From Microbacteriaceae bacterium (lineage in GTDB: Bacteria > Actinomycetota > Actinomycetes > Actinomycetales > Microbacteriaceae), in NCBI GenBank assembly GCA_025464975.1, contig JAODMT010000001.1:1-64000 (forward strand): a stretch of 64,000 nt of DNA, read 5' to 3'. The position numbers and the translations under genes are program-made. Positions within the stretch are counted from its first letter, which is position 1. Every line of letters starts with the position of its first letter. Shown here in pieces: positions 16,531 to 24,612 of the stretch. A model generated the notes under the pieces. The model was not told the DNA's origin. It searched no databases and saw only the letters and a list, made by a program, of their open reading frames with translations.

Positions 16531-17414
16531 TGTGATTCTCCTCGTTCGGTGGTAATTGCCAGGCCAATGATCCGTCGGCTTCGCCGGACGACCGCTTCGT
16601 CGACCATGCGTCCGTCTTCGCCGAGGATGACCCCCGACCCGTCGGCCATTGCCGTGTCGTAGCGTTCCACCAGCGCTCGAGCCGCGGCGACTTCATCGGG
16701 CGAAGCGGCAAAGCAGCGATGGATGACGTCCAGCTGCGCCGGATGAATGGCGACCCGCCCGAGGAATCCGGCCCGCTGCAGCCGTCGCGTCGAGGTCGCG
16801 AGAAGGTCCAGGTCGCGAAATTCGGGGGAGACCGCCCCAACCGGCGGAAGCAGGCCGGATGCGACCGAGGCGACCACGACGCTCGATCGAAGTGGTGCTA
16901 GTTCGGCCTCGTCCTCCCCAGGCTCCAGGCCCAGATCGGCGGCAAGGTCGAGCTCGCCGATCTGTAATTTCTGCACCCTGGGTGCGCCCGCGATGTCGGA
17001 GAGCGCTTGCAGCCCGGTCGCCGACTCGATCAGCGGCATGAGCAGGGTCGTCTGTGCGGGCACGCCGCTGCGTTGCTCGAGGGCATCCAGCAGCTCGGAC
17101 GCGCGTCGCACCTCGGCACCGCTGGAGACTTTGGGCAGGCAGATGCCGGTGAGCCCTCGACCGAAAACGGCAGCGATGTCAGCGAGTCCGGGCTCACCAT
17201 GGTTAACCCGTACCCATCGTTCGGCGACGAGAGCGCCAGATTCACCGGCCAGCCAACGGGCCGTGTTGTCGGTGGCTACGCCCTTCCTGCTCGGTGCAAC
17301 CGAATCCTCAAGGTCGGCGATTATCGCGTCAGCTCCCCGTGACGCCGCCTTGCCGAGTCGTTGTTCCTCGTCGGCCGGTACGTACAGGTAGCTGCGCATC
17401 ATTCTTTGGCTCAT
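16527..17414 (-). CDS. HpcH/HpaI aldolase/citrate lyase family protein (CitE-like CoA-ester lyase)
   Basis: 295 aa from the ATG at 17414 (MSQRMMRSYLYVPADEEQRL), behind AAGGGT; the open frame further upstream lies in the GntR gene. CitE marks are ADAIIADLEDSVAP, WVRVNHG, the Mg-binding Glu in PLIESATGLQ, IGELDLAADLGL and VAIHPAQLDVIH. The family splits 3-hydroxyacyl-CoA esters such as malyl-, methylmalyl- or citramalyl-CoA into a 2-oxoacid and acetyl- or propionyl-CoA. It lies in a GntR-lyase-MaoC operon. The lyase probably acts on the product of the MaoC hydratase, but the exact CoA ester is unknown. Confidence 0.9.
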   Translation of the reverse strand: MSQRMMRSYLYVPADEEQRLGKAASRGADAIIADLEDSVAPSRKGVATDNTARWLAGESGALVAERWVRVNHGEPGLADIAAVFGRGLTGICLPKVSSGAEVRRASELLDALEQRSGVPAQTTLLMPLIESATGLQALSDIAGAPRVQKLQIGELDLAADLGLEPGEDEAELAPLRSSVVVASVASGLLPPVGAVSPEFRDLDLLATSTRRLQRAGFLGRVAIHPAQLDVIHRCFAASPDEVAAARALVERYDTAMADGSGVILGEDGRMVDEAVVRRSRRIIGLAITTERGESQ

Positions 17415-17436
17415 CGTCGTTGCACCCTTACGCGGA

Positions 17437-18072
17437 TCAGAACAGCAGTTGGACGAGCTGTCGGGAGGACTGGAGATGCTCGCGCATCGCCCTTTCGGCT
17501 TCGACCGGATCGTGGCTCTCGAGCGCCGTGAGAAGACTCGAATGGGAGAGCATGGACTCTGTTCTTGCTGGCCTGTTCTTCCAGTACAGCCGCCAGAATC
17601 GCAGGCTGTGCATAAGAAGGCGGTCGGCGGCATCCTGCAGCAGGGGATTCCTGATCATGTGTACCAAGAAGCTGTGTACCGCGTAGTCATCCTTGAGAAA
17701 TTGCTCGGGATCGGACGTGGTTCGTGCTCGGTCCACCGTCGAGACGAGTTGCCTGAGCGTAATGAGATCCTGCTCCGTGGCACGGGTCGCCGCAATATAG
17801 GCAACGCCGCACTCAATCGCTTCGCGAGCCTCGAACATGTCGAGCACATCGTCCAGGGTCAAGGGGGTGACAACGATTCCGCGCCTCGGGAGAATCGTCA
17901 CGAACCGATCCTTGGCCAGGCGAGCGAGTGCTTCGCGCACCGGCATCCGCCCCAGCCCAAGCTCATCGGCGAGCGACTGCTCGTTGAGGAAGGCACCGGG
18001 AGCCAGGCGCAGGTCAAGGATCATGTCCTGCAGCATGTCAAAGGCGGTGTCGCTTGCCCTCACCGTTGCCAC
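17437..18072 (-). CDS. GntR family transcriptional regulator (FadR/FCD subfamily)
   Basis: 211 aa with a GTG start behind GAGGGAG. N-terminal winged helix (LRLAPGAFLNEQSLADELGLGRMPVREALARL; then DRFVTILPRRGIVVTPLT) and an all-helical FCD effector domain (FEAREAIECGVAYIAATRATEQDL; HSFLVHMIRNPLLQDAADRL), which usually binds a carboxylate through a metal. It heads the lyase/hydratase operon and diverges from the permease operon, so it is the natural regulator of the whole 16-24.5 kb pathway. Confidence 0.93.
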   Translation of the reverse strand: MATVRASDTAFDMLQDMILDLRLAPGAFLNEQSLADELGLGRMPVREALARLAKDRFVTILPRRGIVVTPLTLDDVLDMFEAREAIECGVAYIAATRATEQDLITLRQLVSTVDRARTTSDPEQFLKDDYAVHSFLVHMIRNPLLQDAADRLLMHSLRFWRLYWKNRPARTESMLSHSSLLTALESHDPVEAERAMREHLQSSRQLVQLLF

Positions 18073-18220
18073 GGGCGCTCCCTCGGTCAGTTTTTGCAGA
18101 GACGAACAGTCGCTGTCTCACGTGGCGGCCCAGCGTGGTCCCCAAAACCATACCGGCTCACACCGAGACGCTCGGGCCAGAAACACGCATCAGCGAATCC
18201 CTTGCTCTCGCGCTCAGGCT

Positions 18221-18300
18221 CTGATATATCTGTCCGTATATTAGCTACATATCACCCGAAATAAAACTGAAATATGAACGACATATAAGCTAGCTAGCTT
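18221..18300. promoter_or_regulatory. AT-rich divergent promoter region with candidate GntR sites
   Basis: Unlike its surroundings, 18221-18300 is strongly AT-rich. It contains the palindrome GATATATC (18225-18232), TATAT(C)TGTCCG(T)ATAT and repeated CATAT elements (CATATCA, ATATGAAC, CATATAAG). This is where both promoters and GntR binding would be expected for the divergent operons. Confidence 0.45.
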
Positions 18301-18334
18301 TTGCTTCTCGCCCCGAATCAAAGGAGTTTCGATC

Positions 18335-19882
18335 ATGACAGATGCAAACGTTCCTCCCGTTTCAGCGCCAAAGGCCCATCGACTCCAAGGTGGAGTGCTC
18401 ACAATCCCTAACGCAATCGCACTGTCGGCCGCAGCCATGGCTCCCGTGCTTGCCATCGTCCTCAATGCGCCGGCCGCCGCACCCGTTGCCGGCGCAGCCT
18501 TGCCGCTGTCTTTTCTGATCGCGTTCATCGCTGCCGCGCTCGTCGGCAACACCGTGGTGCAGTTCTCGCGACAGTTACCCTCGGCCGGGTCGTTTTACAC
18601 CTTCAATTCGAAGGGCCTTGGTCCGCTGGCTGGGTTCTTCACCGGATGGCTTTTTTGGATCGGGTACGCCGTGCTTGCGCCCGGACTTTTCACCGCATTC
18701 GGTGCATTCGTTCACGACTACGTGCTCTCGACCTTCGGGGCCGACATCCAGTGGTGGCTGTTCAGTCTGGCCGCGATGGCGATCATCCTTGGTCTTTCGC
18801 TGCGCAGCATCCGGGCTTCGGTCAACCTCGACCTCGCCCTGCTGGTGATCGAGGTCGTCGTCTTCCTCATTCTCGGCATCCTGGCGATCTCCACCGCGGG
18901 CAGCGGCAACACCGGCGCGGTTTTCCTTGTGTCGTCCTCGCCCACCGGATTCAGCGGCGTCGGCCTCGGGGTGGTATTCGGTCTTCTGTCGTTCATCGGA
19001 TTTGACGCTGCGGCGACTCTGGGAGAAGAGACCCGCAACCCCAAGCGCAGCATCCCGTTGGCGATCATCGGGGCGCTCGGCGCCGTCGGCGTGTTCTACG
19101 TGCTCATGATGTATGCCCTCACCGCCGGCTACCGGTTGAACGACCCGGCTCAGCTGAGCGCATTCATCAAGGATGCGAATCCCTTTGTCACCCTCGGCCA
19201 ACACGTCGCGCCCTGGCTGCTTCAGCCCATTGAACTCGCTGCGATTGCCGGAATCTTCAGCTGCTTCCTCGCGATTCACAACACCACGGTGCGTGTGATG
19301 TTCTCGATGGGGCGCGACCGTGTGCTGCCCGCCTCTCTCGGACGCGTGCATGCCCGCTGGTTCTCGCCTCACCGCGCAATCGCCGTGCAGACCATCTTCA
19401 CGGTCGTCGTCGGCATCGCGGTCGGACTGTGGCTCGGACCGGGCGCCACTGGTGCTTACGCCTTCACCGGGTCGATCGGGACCGTGGCAATCGTGATCGT
19501 CTACATCCTCAGCAACATCGCCCTGATCAGGTTCTTCTGGCGCCGGTCGGACCGCAAGGTACTGGTGCACATCGTCGTCCCGATTCTCGGCATCATCGGT
19601 CTGGCATACCCGCTCTGGGCGGTCAGCAACCCAGCCCAGGCTGCCCCCTACAACCTGGTCCCGATCGTTGTACTCGTGTGGATCATCGTCGGCATTGTGC
19701 TGTACCTCTATTACCGCGCGAAGTCCCCGCAGAAAATCGCCGCCCTCGGCGCCTTTATCGCGGAGGATGACGCCCCCCTGGGTGAGCAGCACGAAAACCT
19801 GCTCACCGCGCGTGCGTCTTCGGTGCAACATCCGACGATCGCTGAGGAAGCGGCGACGCATGCGGAAAACACGAAGGACTGA
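18335..19882 (+). CDS. APC family permease
   Basis: 515-aa amino acid/polyamine/organocation transporter with about 12 helices; the ATG at 18335 follows AAAGGAG. Diagnostic features are GVLTIPNAIALSAAAMAPVLAI in helix 1, SAGSFYTFNSKGLGPLAGFFTGWLFW (helices 2-3), FIGFDAAATLGEETRNPKRSIP (the conserved helix 6 to loop motif) and FSMGRDRVLPASLGRVH. The C-terminal 50 residues are cytoplasmic and polar. As the first gene of the catabolic operon it probably imports the starting nitrogen compound. Confidence 0.93.
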   Translation: MTDANVPPVSAPKAHRLQGGVLTIPNAIALSAAAMAPVLAIVLNAPAAAPVAGAALPLSFLIAFIAAALVGNTVVQFSRQLPSAGSFYTFNSKGLGPLAGFFTGWLFWIGYAVLAPGLFTAFGAFVHDYVLSTFGADIQWWLFSLAAMAIILGLSLRSIRASVNLDLALLVIEVVVFLILGILAISTAGSGNTGAVFLVSSSPTGFSGVGLGVVFGLLSFIGFDAAATLGEETRNPKRSIPLAIIGALGAVGVFYVLMMYALTAGYRLNDPAQLSAFIKDANPFVTLGQHVAPWLLQPIELAAIAGIFSCFLAIHNTTVRVMFSMGRDRVLPASLGRVHARWFSPHRAIAVQTIFTVVVGIAVGLWLGPGATGAYAFTGSIGTVAIVIVYILSNIALIRFFWRRSDRKVLVHIVVPILGIIGLAYPLWAVSNPAQAAPYNLVPIVVLVWIIVGIVLYLYYRAKSPQKIAALGAFIAEDDAPLGEQHENLLTARASSVQHPTIAEEAATHAENTKD

Positions 19883-19884
19883 CG

Positions 19885-20586
19885 TTGATCAACATAGAAG
19901 GCAAGAACGTATTCACCGAGCTCGAAGAGCTTGTCGATCCGGCGCATACCGCGCTGATCGTGGTTGACATGCAGCGGGACTTCATCGAGCCTGACGGGGC
20001 GTTCGGCGAACTCGGGATTGACGTGTCTATGTATGAAAAATCGAGGCCGCGGTTGGCAGCGTTGCTGGCCGCGGCCCGTCTCAACGGGACGCTTGTGGTG
20101 CACCTCCAGAACACGGCGCTTCCCAAGCGAATGAGCGATTCGCCGGTGCAGATCCGCTTCAATTTTCGGATGCACGAGGAGGCCCGCCGCCAGGGCGCGC
20201 CGCTGCGGTACACGATCCCCGGTACGCGGGGACACGAGTTCACCGAGGACTTCGCTCCGCTCCCGGACGAACTCGTCGTGCGCAAGTATCGTTCGAGCGG
20301 GTTCTGGGGTACCAACCTCGACATGCTCCTTCGCAGCAACGGCATCAATACAGTCGTAGTGGGGGGATGCACGACGGAAGGCTGCATCGAGTCCACGGCG
20401 CGAGATGCGATGTTCAACGACTATTACGTCGTGATCCCCGAAGACTGCGTCGCCAGCGACGACAGGGCGCAGCATGACGCCTCGATGTTGCTCATGCGCC
20501 ACAGGTTCGACATAGCCACGGGCGATGAGATTGGGCGGGTGTGGGAGAACCACAGCACGATGAGCAGGAGTGGGGAGCGCGCGTGA
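19885..20586 (+). CDS. Isochorismatase-like cysteine hydrolase (amidase)
   Basis: 233 aa with a TTG start 3 bp after the permease stop. The triad is visible: Asp in ALIVVDMQRDF, Lys in VVRKYRSSGFWG and Cys in VVVGGCTTEGCIESTARDA. Family members such as N-carbamoylsarcosine amidase, maleamate amidohydrolase and ureidoacrylate amidohydrolase cleave C-N bonds of small amides. Here the likely role is hydrolysis of a half-amide or carbamoyl group formed by the PuuE-like enzyme of the same operon. It ends in a 4-nt overlap with the next gene. Confidence 0.9.
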   Translation: MINIEGKNVFTELEELVDPAHTALIVVDMQRDFIEPDGAFGELGIDVSMYEKSRPRLAALLAAARLNGTLVVHLQNTALPKRMSDSPVQIRFNFRMHEEARRQGAPLRYTIPGTRGHEFTEDFAPLPDELVVRKYRSSGFWGTNLDMLLRSNGINTVVVGGCTTEGCIESTARDAMFNDYYVVIPEDCVASDDRAQHDASMLLMRHRFDIATGDEIGRVWENHSTMSRSGERA

Positions 20587-21332
20587 AGAAGCTGGAGGGG
20601 CGGACTGCCGTAATCACCGGCGCAGCGTCGGGAATCGGCAAGGGAATAGCCATAGCGTTTGCTCGCGAGGGCGCCGCCATCGTCGTCGCGGACAGGGTGA
20701 ACGAAGCCCAGGCCGCTGAAGTGCTTGGCGGCATCCGGGAGAACGGCGTCGAAGCATTGTTCGTCCACACCGATGTCAGCGACGAGGAAAGCGTGCGCTC
20801 GATGGCCGTCCAGGCCCTCGATCGCTTCGGCAAGGTCGACATCCTCGTCAACAACGCCGGCATCTTCACCGAATCGCTCATCGAGAACATGACGATCGAC
20901 GACTGGGATCGGGTCGTCAATACCAATCTGCGAGGAACCTTCCTGTGCACTCGAGCCTTGATAGGGCAGATGCTCGAGCGTGGCGACGGGCGCATCATCA
21001 ACATCGCCTCGCAGCTCGGCCAGATCGGCGGGGGAGCGGCCGGCCATTACGCGGCGAGCAAGGCCGGCGTCATCGGCCTCACCAAGTCGCTGGCTCGCGA
21101 AGTGTCGACACGGGGAGTGTTGGTCAACGCGATAGCGCCCGGTCCGATCGAGACCCCGCTGCTCGACAGCGAAACCGAAGAGTGGCGCAGTGGAAAACTC
21201 GCAGAGCTTCCCATCGGTCGATTCGGGACGGTAGACGAGGTGACTCCGACCGCCGTTCTCCTGGCCTCCGCCGGTGGCTCCTACTACGTCGGCCAGACTC
21301 TCGGCCCCAATGGCGGAGATGTGATGCTGTGA
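20583..21332 (+). CDS. SDR family oxidoreductase
   Basis: 249 aa from the GTG at 20583, overlapping the upstream stop by 4 nt, with AGGAG before it. Rossmann motif TGAASGIGKG, NNAG, catalytic Ser region NIASQLGQIGGG, YAASK, and PGPIETP. It should oxidise or reduce a hydroxyl/keto group with NAD(P). The C-terminal end GPNGGDVML is typical of this SDR subgroup, in which G-x-N-G-G replaces the usual D-G-G. It is one of two SDRs in the pathway. Confidence 0.92.
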   Translation: MKKLEGRTAVITGAASGIGKGIAIAFAREGAAIVVADRVNEAQAAEVLGGIRENGVEALFVHTDVSDEESVRSMAVQALDRFGKVDILVNNAGIFTESLIENMTIDDWDRVVNTNLRGTFLCTRALIGQMLERGDGRIINIASQLGQIGGGAAGHYAASKAGVIGLTKSLAREVSTRGVLVNAIAPGPIETPLLDSETEEWRSGKLAELPIGRFGTVDEVTPTAVLLASAGGSYYVGQTLGPNGGDVML

Positions 21333-21355
21333 CGCGTGTCGTGGCCAGACCGGGC

Positions 21356-21460
21356 ATGAAAGTTGATGAGGGACTAATGATTGTGGGAAATGAAATGGTG
21401 CGCATTGCGGCACTGGCACGGCGACGATCGAACCCGAAAACGGCGGGCCTCGAATCGTGA
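21356..21460 (+). CDS. Possible 34-aa small ORF in the operon
   Basis: An ATG at 21356 opens a 34-codon frame ending in a 4-nt GTGA overlap with the CoA-transferase start. It fills most of the only sizeable gap in the operon. The product has no known motif and no clear ribosome site; it may be a leader-like peptide for translational coupling or simply chance. Confidence 0.25.
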   Translation: MKVDEGLMIVGNEMVRIAALARRRSNPKTAGLES

Positions 21461-22710
21461 AGCCGCTTCAGGATGTCCGGATCATTTCCCTGGAGCAGTA
21501 CGGGGCCGGACCGTTCGGCAGCCTGCAACTCGCCGATCTGGGCGCGGATGTGATCAAGATCGAGGACCCGTCCAGCGGCGGCGACATCGGACGGTACGTC
21601 GTTCCCATGCAGGACGGAGAAGACAGCCTCTTCTTCGAGACCTTCAACCGCAACAAGCGCAGCATCAACCTAGACATAACTACGCCGGCCGGGCGGGCCG
21701 TGTTCGAGGACCTCGTGAAGGTCAGCGACATCGTCTATTCGAACCTTCGTGGTGACGTGCCGGCCAAACTTGGCATTCGGTACGAGGACCTGAAGCATCT
21801 CAATCCCGCGATCGTGTGCTGTTCGCTCAGCGGCTTCGGGATGACCGGACCTCGCAGCGCTGAGCCCGGCTACGACTACGTCCTGCAGGGCATGGCCGGA
21901 TGGATGGACCTCACCGGGGAACCCGACGGCCCCCCGACCAAATCGGGGTTGTCGGTTGTGGACTATTCGGGAGGGCTCGTGGCCGCGATCTCCATCCTCG
22001 CCGCACTGCACGCCGCGAGGCGTGACGGTGTCGGGGCGGACTGCGACATCAGCCTGTTCGACACGGCCATCTCCATGCTCACCTACCCGGCCGCGTGGGC
22101 GCTCAACAGCGATTTCATCCCGTCGCGAACGCATCACTCCGCGCATCCGTCGCTCGTTCCGTTCCAGGCTTTTCCGACGGCGGACGGATGGTTGGTGGTC
22201 GCCTGTCCGAAAGAGAAGTTCTGGAAACGGCTCACTTCGGTGCTTGGTCGTCCCGAGCTTGCCGAGGACCCCCGCTTCTCGAGCTTCTCCGGACGGCGTG
22301 AGAACTCCGCGATCCTCGTCCCGATGTTGGAGGCGGAGTTCCTTACTCGGTCTGCCGAAGAGTGGCTGCCGGAGCTCCGTGCCGCCGGGGTGCCGTGTGG
22401 TCCGGTGAATTCGGTGAAGGAAGCCCTTGCCGACCCGCACACCGAGGCGCGCGGAATGCTCGTCACCACGGAGCATCCGCATTTCGGATCTGTCGTGCAG
22501 GTTGCGAGCGCGGTACGGGTCGGCGACGAGCCACGCGGTCATCGCCGGGCGCCCCGCCGCAACGAAGACGCGGCGGCCGTCATGCACGAACTGCTGGGAT
22601 ATTCGCCGGAGCAGCTGGAGGAACTGGCCGAGGCCGGGGCGTTCGGTTTGCCGCCCGTGACACTGGCGGAGGCGGAACCGCCGATGCCGATACACCAGAC
22701 TCAGGAATAG
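21457..22710 (+). CDS. CaiB/BaiF family (class III) CoA transferase
   Basis: 417 aa with a GTG start. Begins PLQDVRIISLEQYGAGPFGSL, the family signature, then LGADVIKIEDPSSGGD, FETFNRNKRSINLD, and YDYVLQGMAGWMDLTGEPDG before the conserved Asp segment (LSVVDYSGG) expected to carry the acyl-anhydride intermediate. It would activate a carboxylate from the pathway as a CoA ester, using succinyl-CoA or acetyl-CoA as donor. With the divergently encoded MaoC and CitE-like genes it completes an activation-hydration-cleavage set like that of itaconate and mesaconate degradation. Confidence 0.92.
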   Translation: MKPLQDVRIISLEQYGAGPFGSLQLADLGADVIKIEDPSSGGDIGRYVVPMQDGEDSLFFETFNRNKRSINLDITTPAGRAVFEDLVKVSDIVYSNLRGDVPAKLGIRYEDLKHLNPAIVCCSLSGFGMTGPRSAEPGYDYVLQGMAGWMDLTGEPDGPPTKSGLSVVDYSGGLVAAISILAALHAARRDGVGADCDISLFDTAISMLTYPAAWALNSDFIPSRTHHSAHPSLVPFQAFPTADGWLVVACPKEKFWKRLTSVLGRPELAEDPRFSSFSGRRENSAILVPMLEAEFLTRSAEEWLPELRAAGVPCGPVNSVKEALADPHTEARGMLVTTEHPHFGSVVQVASAVRVGDEPRGHRRAPRRNEDAAAVMHELLGYSPEQLEELAEAGAFGLPPVTLAEAEPPMPIHQTQE

Positions 22711-22720
22711 GAGAGGCATC

Positions 22721-23497
22721 ATGTTCGATCTCACGGGTCGCGTAGCGCTGATTACAGGAGCCGCATCCGGAATCGGGGCGGCGACCGCACGGGTGTATGC
22801 GGAGGCGGGAGCCGACCTCGCGCTCGCCTGGTATCCGCCCGACGGACACGACATCGAGCCGGTGCGGAGAGCCGCAGAGAAGGCCGGGCGCAGGGTGGTG
22901 GTCGCAGAAGTGGACGTCACCAAGACCGGCGATGTCGACGCCCTCGTGGCGCAGGCGGTGAGCGAACTCGGGGGGATGCACATCGTCGTGGCCAACGCCG
23001 GGATCGCCCGAAAGGTGGAACTCGAGGACCTCGACGACGCGGCCTGGAACAAGGTCGTCGACGTCGACCTCAATGGAGCATGGCGTGCCTTCCGCGCGGG
23101 GATTCCGCACATGCAGAGTGCGGGCTTCGGGCGTCTCATCGCCACCTCCTCGGTTGCCGGCACCGTGTCGGCCTGGCCGCAGCACTCCCACTACGCGGCG
23201 GCGAAGGCGGCTCTCGTTGGACTCGTCAAGTCGCTGGCGGTCGAGTTCGCCGCTGACGGCATCACCGCGAATGCGGTCGCGCCCGGTGTCATCCGGACGC
23301 CCCAGGCGCTCGATCCGGTCAACTCGCTCGGGCCGGACGGTGTCGATGCCGTCGCCGCGAAAATTCCGGCCGGCCGGGTCGGCACCCCGGAAGACATCGC
23401 GTATGTCTACCAGTTCCTGGCCAGCGCGGAGGCCTCGTACGTGAATGGCCAGCTTCTCGTCGTCGACGGGGCCCGCAGCCTCGCCGGCCTTGACTGA
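22721..23497 (+). CDS. SDR family oxidoreductase
   Basis: 258 aa; ATG preceded by AGGAG. Motifs: TGAASGIGAATARVYAEAGADLAL, VANAGIARKVELED, SSVAGTVSAWPQHSHYAAAK with the Tyr and Lys, and VAPGVIRTP. It resembles the 3-oxoacyl-ACP reductase/glucose dehydrogenase branch of classical SDRs. It lies 10 bp after the CoA transferase, so it probably acts on an alcohol or ketone of the same route. Confidence 0.92.
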   Translation: MFDLTGRVALITGAASGIGAATARVYAEAGADLALAWYPPDGHDIEPVRRAAEKAGRRVVVAEVDVTKTGDVDALVAQAVSELGGMHIVVANAGIARKVELEDLDDAAWNKVVDVDLNGAWRAFRAGIPHMQSAGFGRLIATSSVAGTVSAWPQHSHYAAAKAALVGLVKSLAVEFAADGITANAVAPGVIRTPQALDPVNSLGPDGVDAVAAKIPAGRVGTPEDIAYVYQFLASAEASYVNGQLLVVDGARSLAGLD

Positions 23498-23527
23498 TAT
23501 CCCCCGACCCGAGCAAGGAGAATTATC

Positions 23528-24469
23528 GTGACTCTCAATCCGCAGTTCTACCGCCAGAGCGACGTCGAGGGAATTCCGGGCCCGCCGCGCGACCTGATCG
23601 GATATGGCGAACACCCGCCTCGCGTGCGTTGGCACAATGACGCCAAGGTGGCGATACAGGTGGTGGTCAACTACGAGGAGGGCTCGGAAAAGACCTTCGC
23701 CATGGGCGACCAGGTCAACGACGGCATGTACGAACTGCCCTTCGCCGTCGACGACCAGAGAGACCTCGCCGTCGAATCCATGTACGAGTACGGGTCGCGT
23801 GCGGGCATCTGGCGACTGTTCCGGGTATTCGACAAGGCGAACATCCCGGTCACCTTCTTCGCGGCGGCGGTTGCTCTCGAGCGCAATCCCGAAGTCGCGG
23901 CGAAACTGGCACGACGCGGGGACGAGGCCGCCGGCCACGGTTTCCGCTGGAGCAACCACTACGAGATGACCAGGGACGAGGAGCGTGAGGCGATCAAGCG
24001 CGCCATCGCCTCCATCGAGAAGACAACCGGGTCGCGGCCCGAGGGCTGGTACTGCCGCGAAATGAGCGTCAACACCCGGGATCTCGTGGTGGAGGAGGGC
24101 GGCTTCCTGTACGACTCAGATACCTACAACGAGGATCTGCCGTACTGGACCACCGTGCACGGCCGAAGTCACCTGGTGGTTCCGTACTCGCTCGTCGTCA
24201 ACGATGCGCGCTACATCCTTGGCACCGGTTACGGCAGCCCCGAGCACTTCTTCGAAACCGCGAAGGCGAGCCTCGACCGACTGCGCAACGACGGCGACGA
24301 CCTGGGACGGATGATGTCAATCGGCCTGCACCCACGCATCACCGGCAATCCGGCACGCGCGGATGCTCTGGCTCGGTTCATCGAATACGCTCAGGGCTTC
24401 GACGATGTCGCATTCATGCGCCGAATCGACATCGCCCGGACATTCGCGGAGCAGGTTCCGCGGCCTTAG
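23528..24469 (+). CDS. PuuE-like polysaccharide-deacetylase-fold hydrolase (cyclic amide/imide hydrolase candidate)
   Basis: 313 aa. The opening region (PPRDLIGYGEHPPRVRW; VAIQVVVNYEEGSEKTFAMGD) is that of the PuuE allantoinase / cyclic-imide-hydrolase branch of the NodB fold rather than true chitin or peptidoglycan deacetylases. NYEEG replaces the TFDDG metal motif, while His residues remain in AAGHGFRWSNHYEM. There is no signal peptide, so it is cytosolic, which also speaks against a polysaccharide substrate. Ring opening of a cyclic imide, ureide or lactam is the best guess. It is the last gene before a terminator. Confidence 0.85.
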   Translation: MTLNPQFYRQSDVEGIPGPPRDLIGYGEHPPRVRWHNDAKVAIQVVVNYEEGSEKTFAMGDQVNDGMYELPFAVDDQRDLAVESMYEYGSRAGIWRLFRVFDKANIPVTFFAAAVALERNPEVAAKLARRGDEAAGHGFRWSNHYEMTRDEEREAIKRAIASIEKTTGSRPEGWYCREMSVNTRDLVVEEGGFLYDSDTYNEDLPYWTTVHGRSHLVVPYSLVVNDARYILGTGYGSPEHFFETAKASLDRLRNDGDDLGRMMSIGLHPRITGNPARADALARFIEYAQGFDDVAFMRRIDIARTFAEQVPRP

Positions 24470-24477
24470 CTGCCGTA

Positions 24478-24513
24478 CGAAATCGCGCCACAGGGTGATT
24501 TCGACCTTTTCTT
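24478..24513 (+). terminator. Rho-independent terminator
   Basis: CGAAATC (24478-24484) pairs with GATTTCG (24497-24503), followed by ACCTTTTCTT. It lies 9 bp past the PuuE-like stop codon and separates the catabolic operon from the NtaA-type monooxygenase gene. Confidence 0.7.
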
Positions 24514-24612
24514 AGTTGCGTAATGTGACGGCAGCGTTGGTGCGCCCGCCAACGCGACGAGGAGTATGGGACCGAGCGGTCGCACCGTCCTGGCCGCCGG
24601 GGTGGAGAGCGC

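Noticed and set aside
18575-19861. A 428-codon minus-strand frame opposite the APC permease
   Set aside because: Highly charged, Asp/His/Arg-rich product typical of the antisense frame of a membrane-protein gene, without a ribosome site.
21670-23959. Long open frames on the minus strand across the CoA transferase, SDR and PuuE-like genes
   Set aside because: Their translations are Arg/Pro/His-rich with no family pattern, and they lie fully antisense to well-recognised genes; this is normal for high-GC codon bias.
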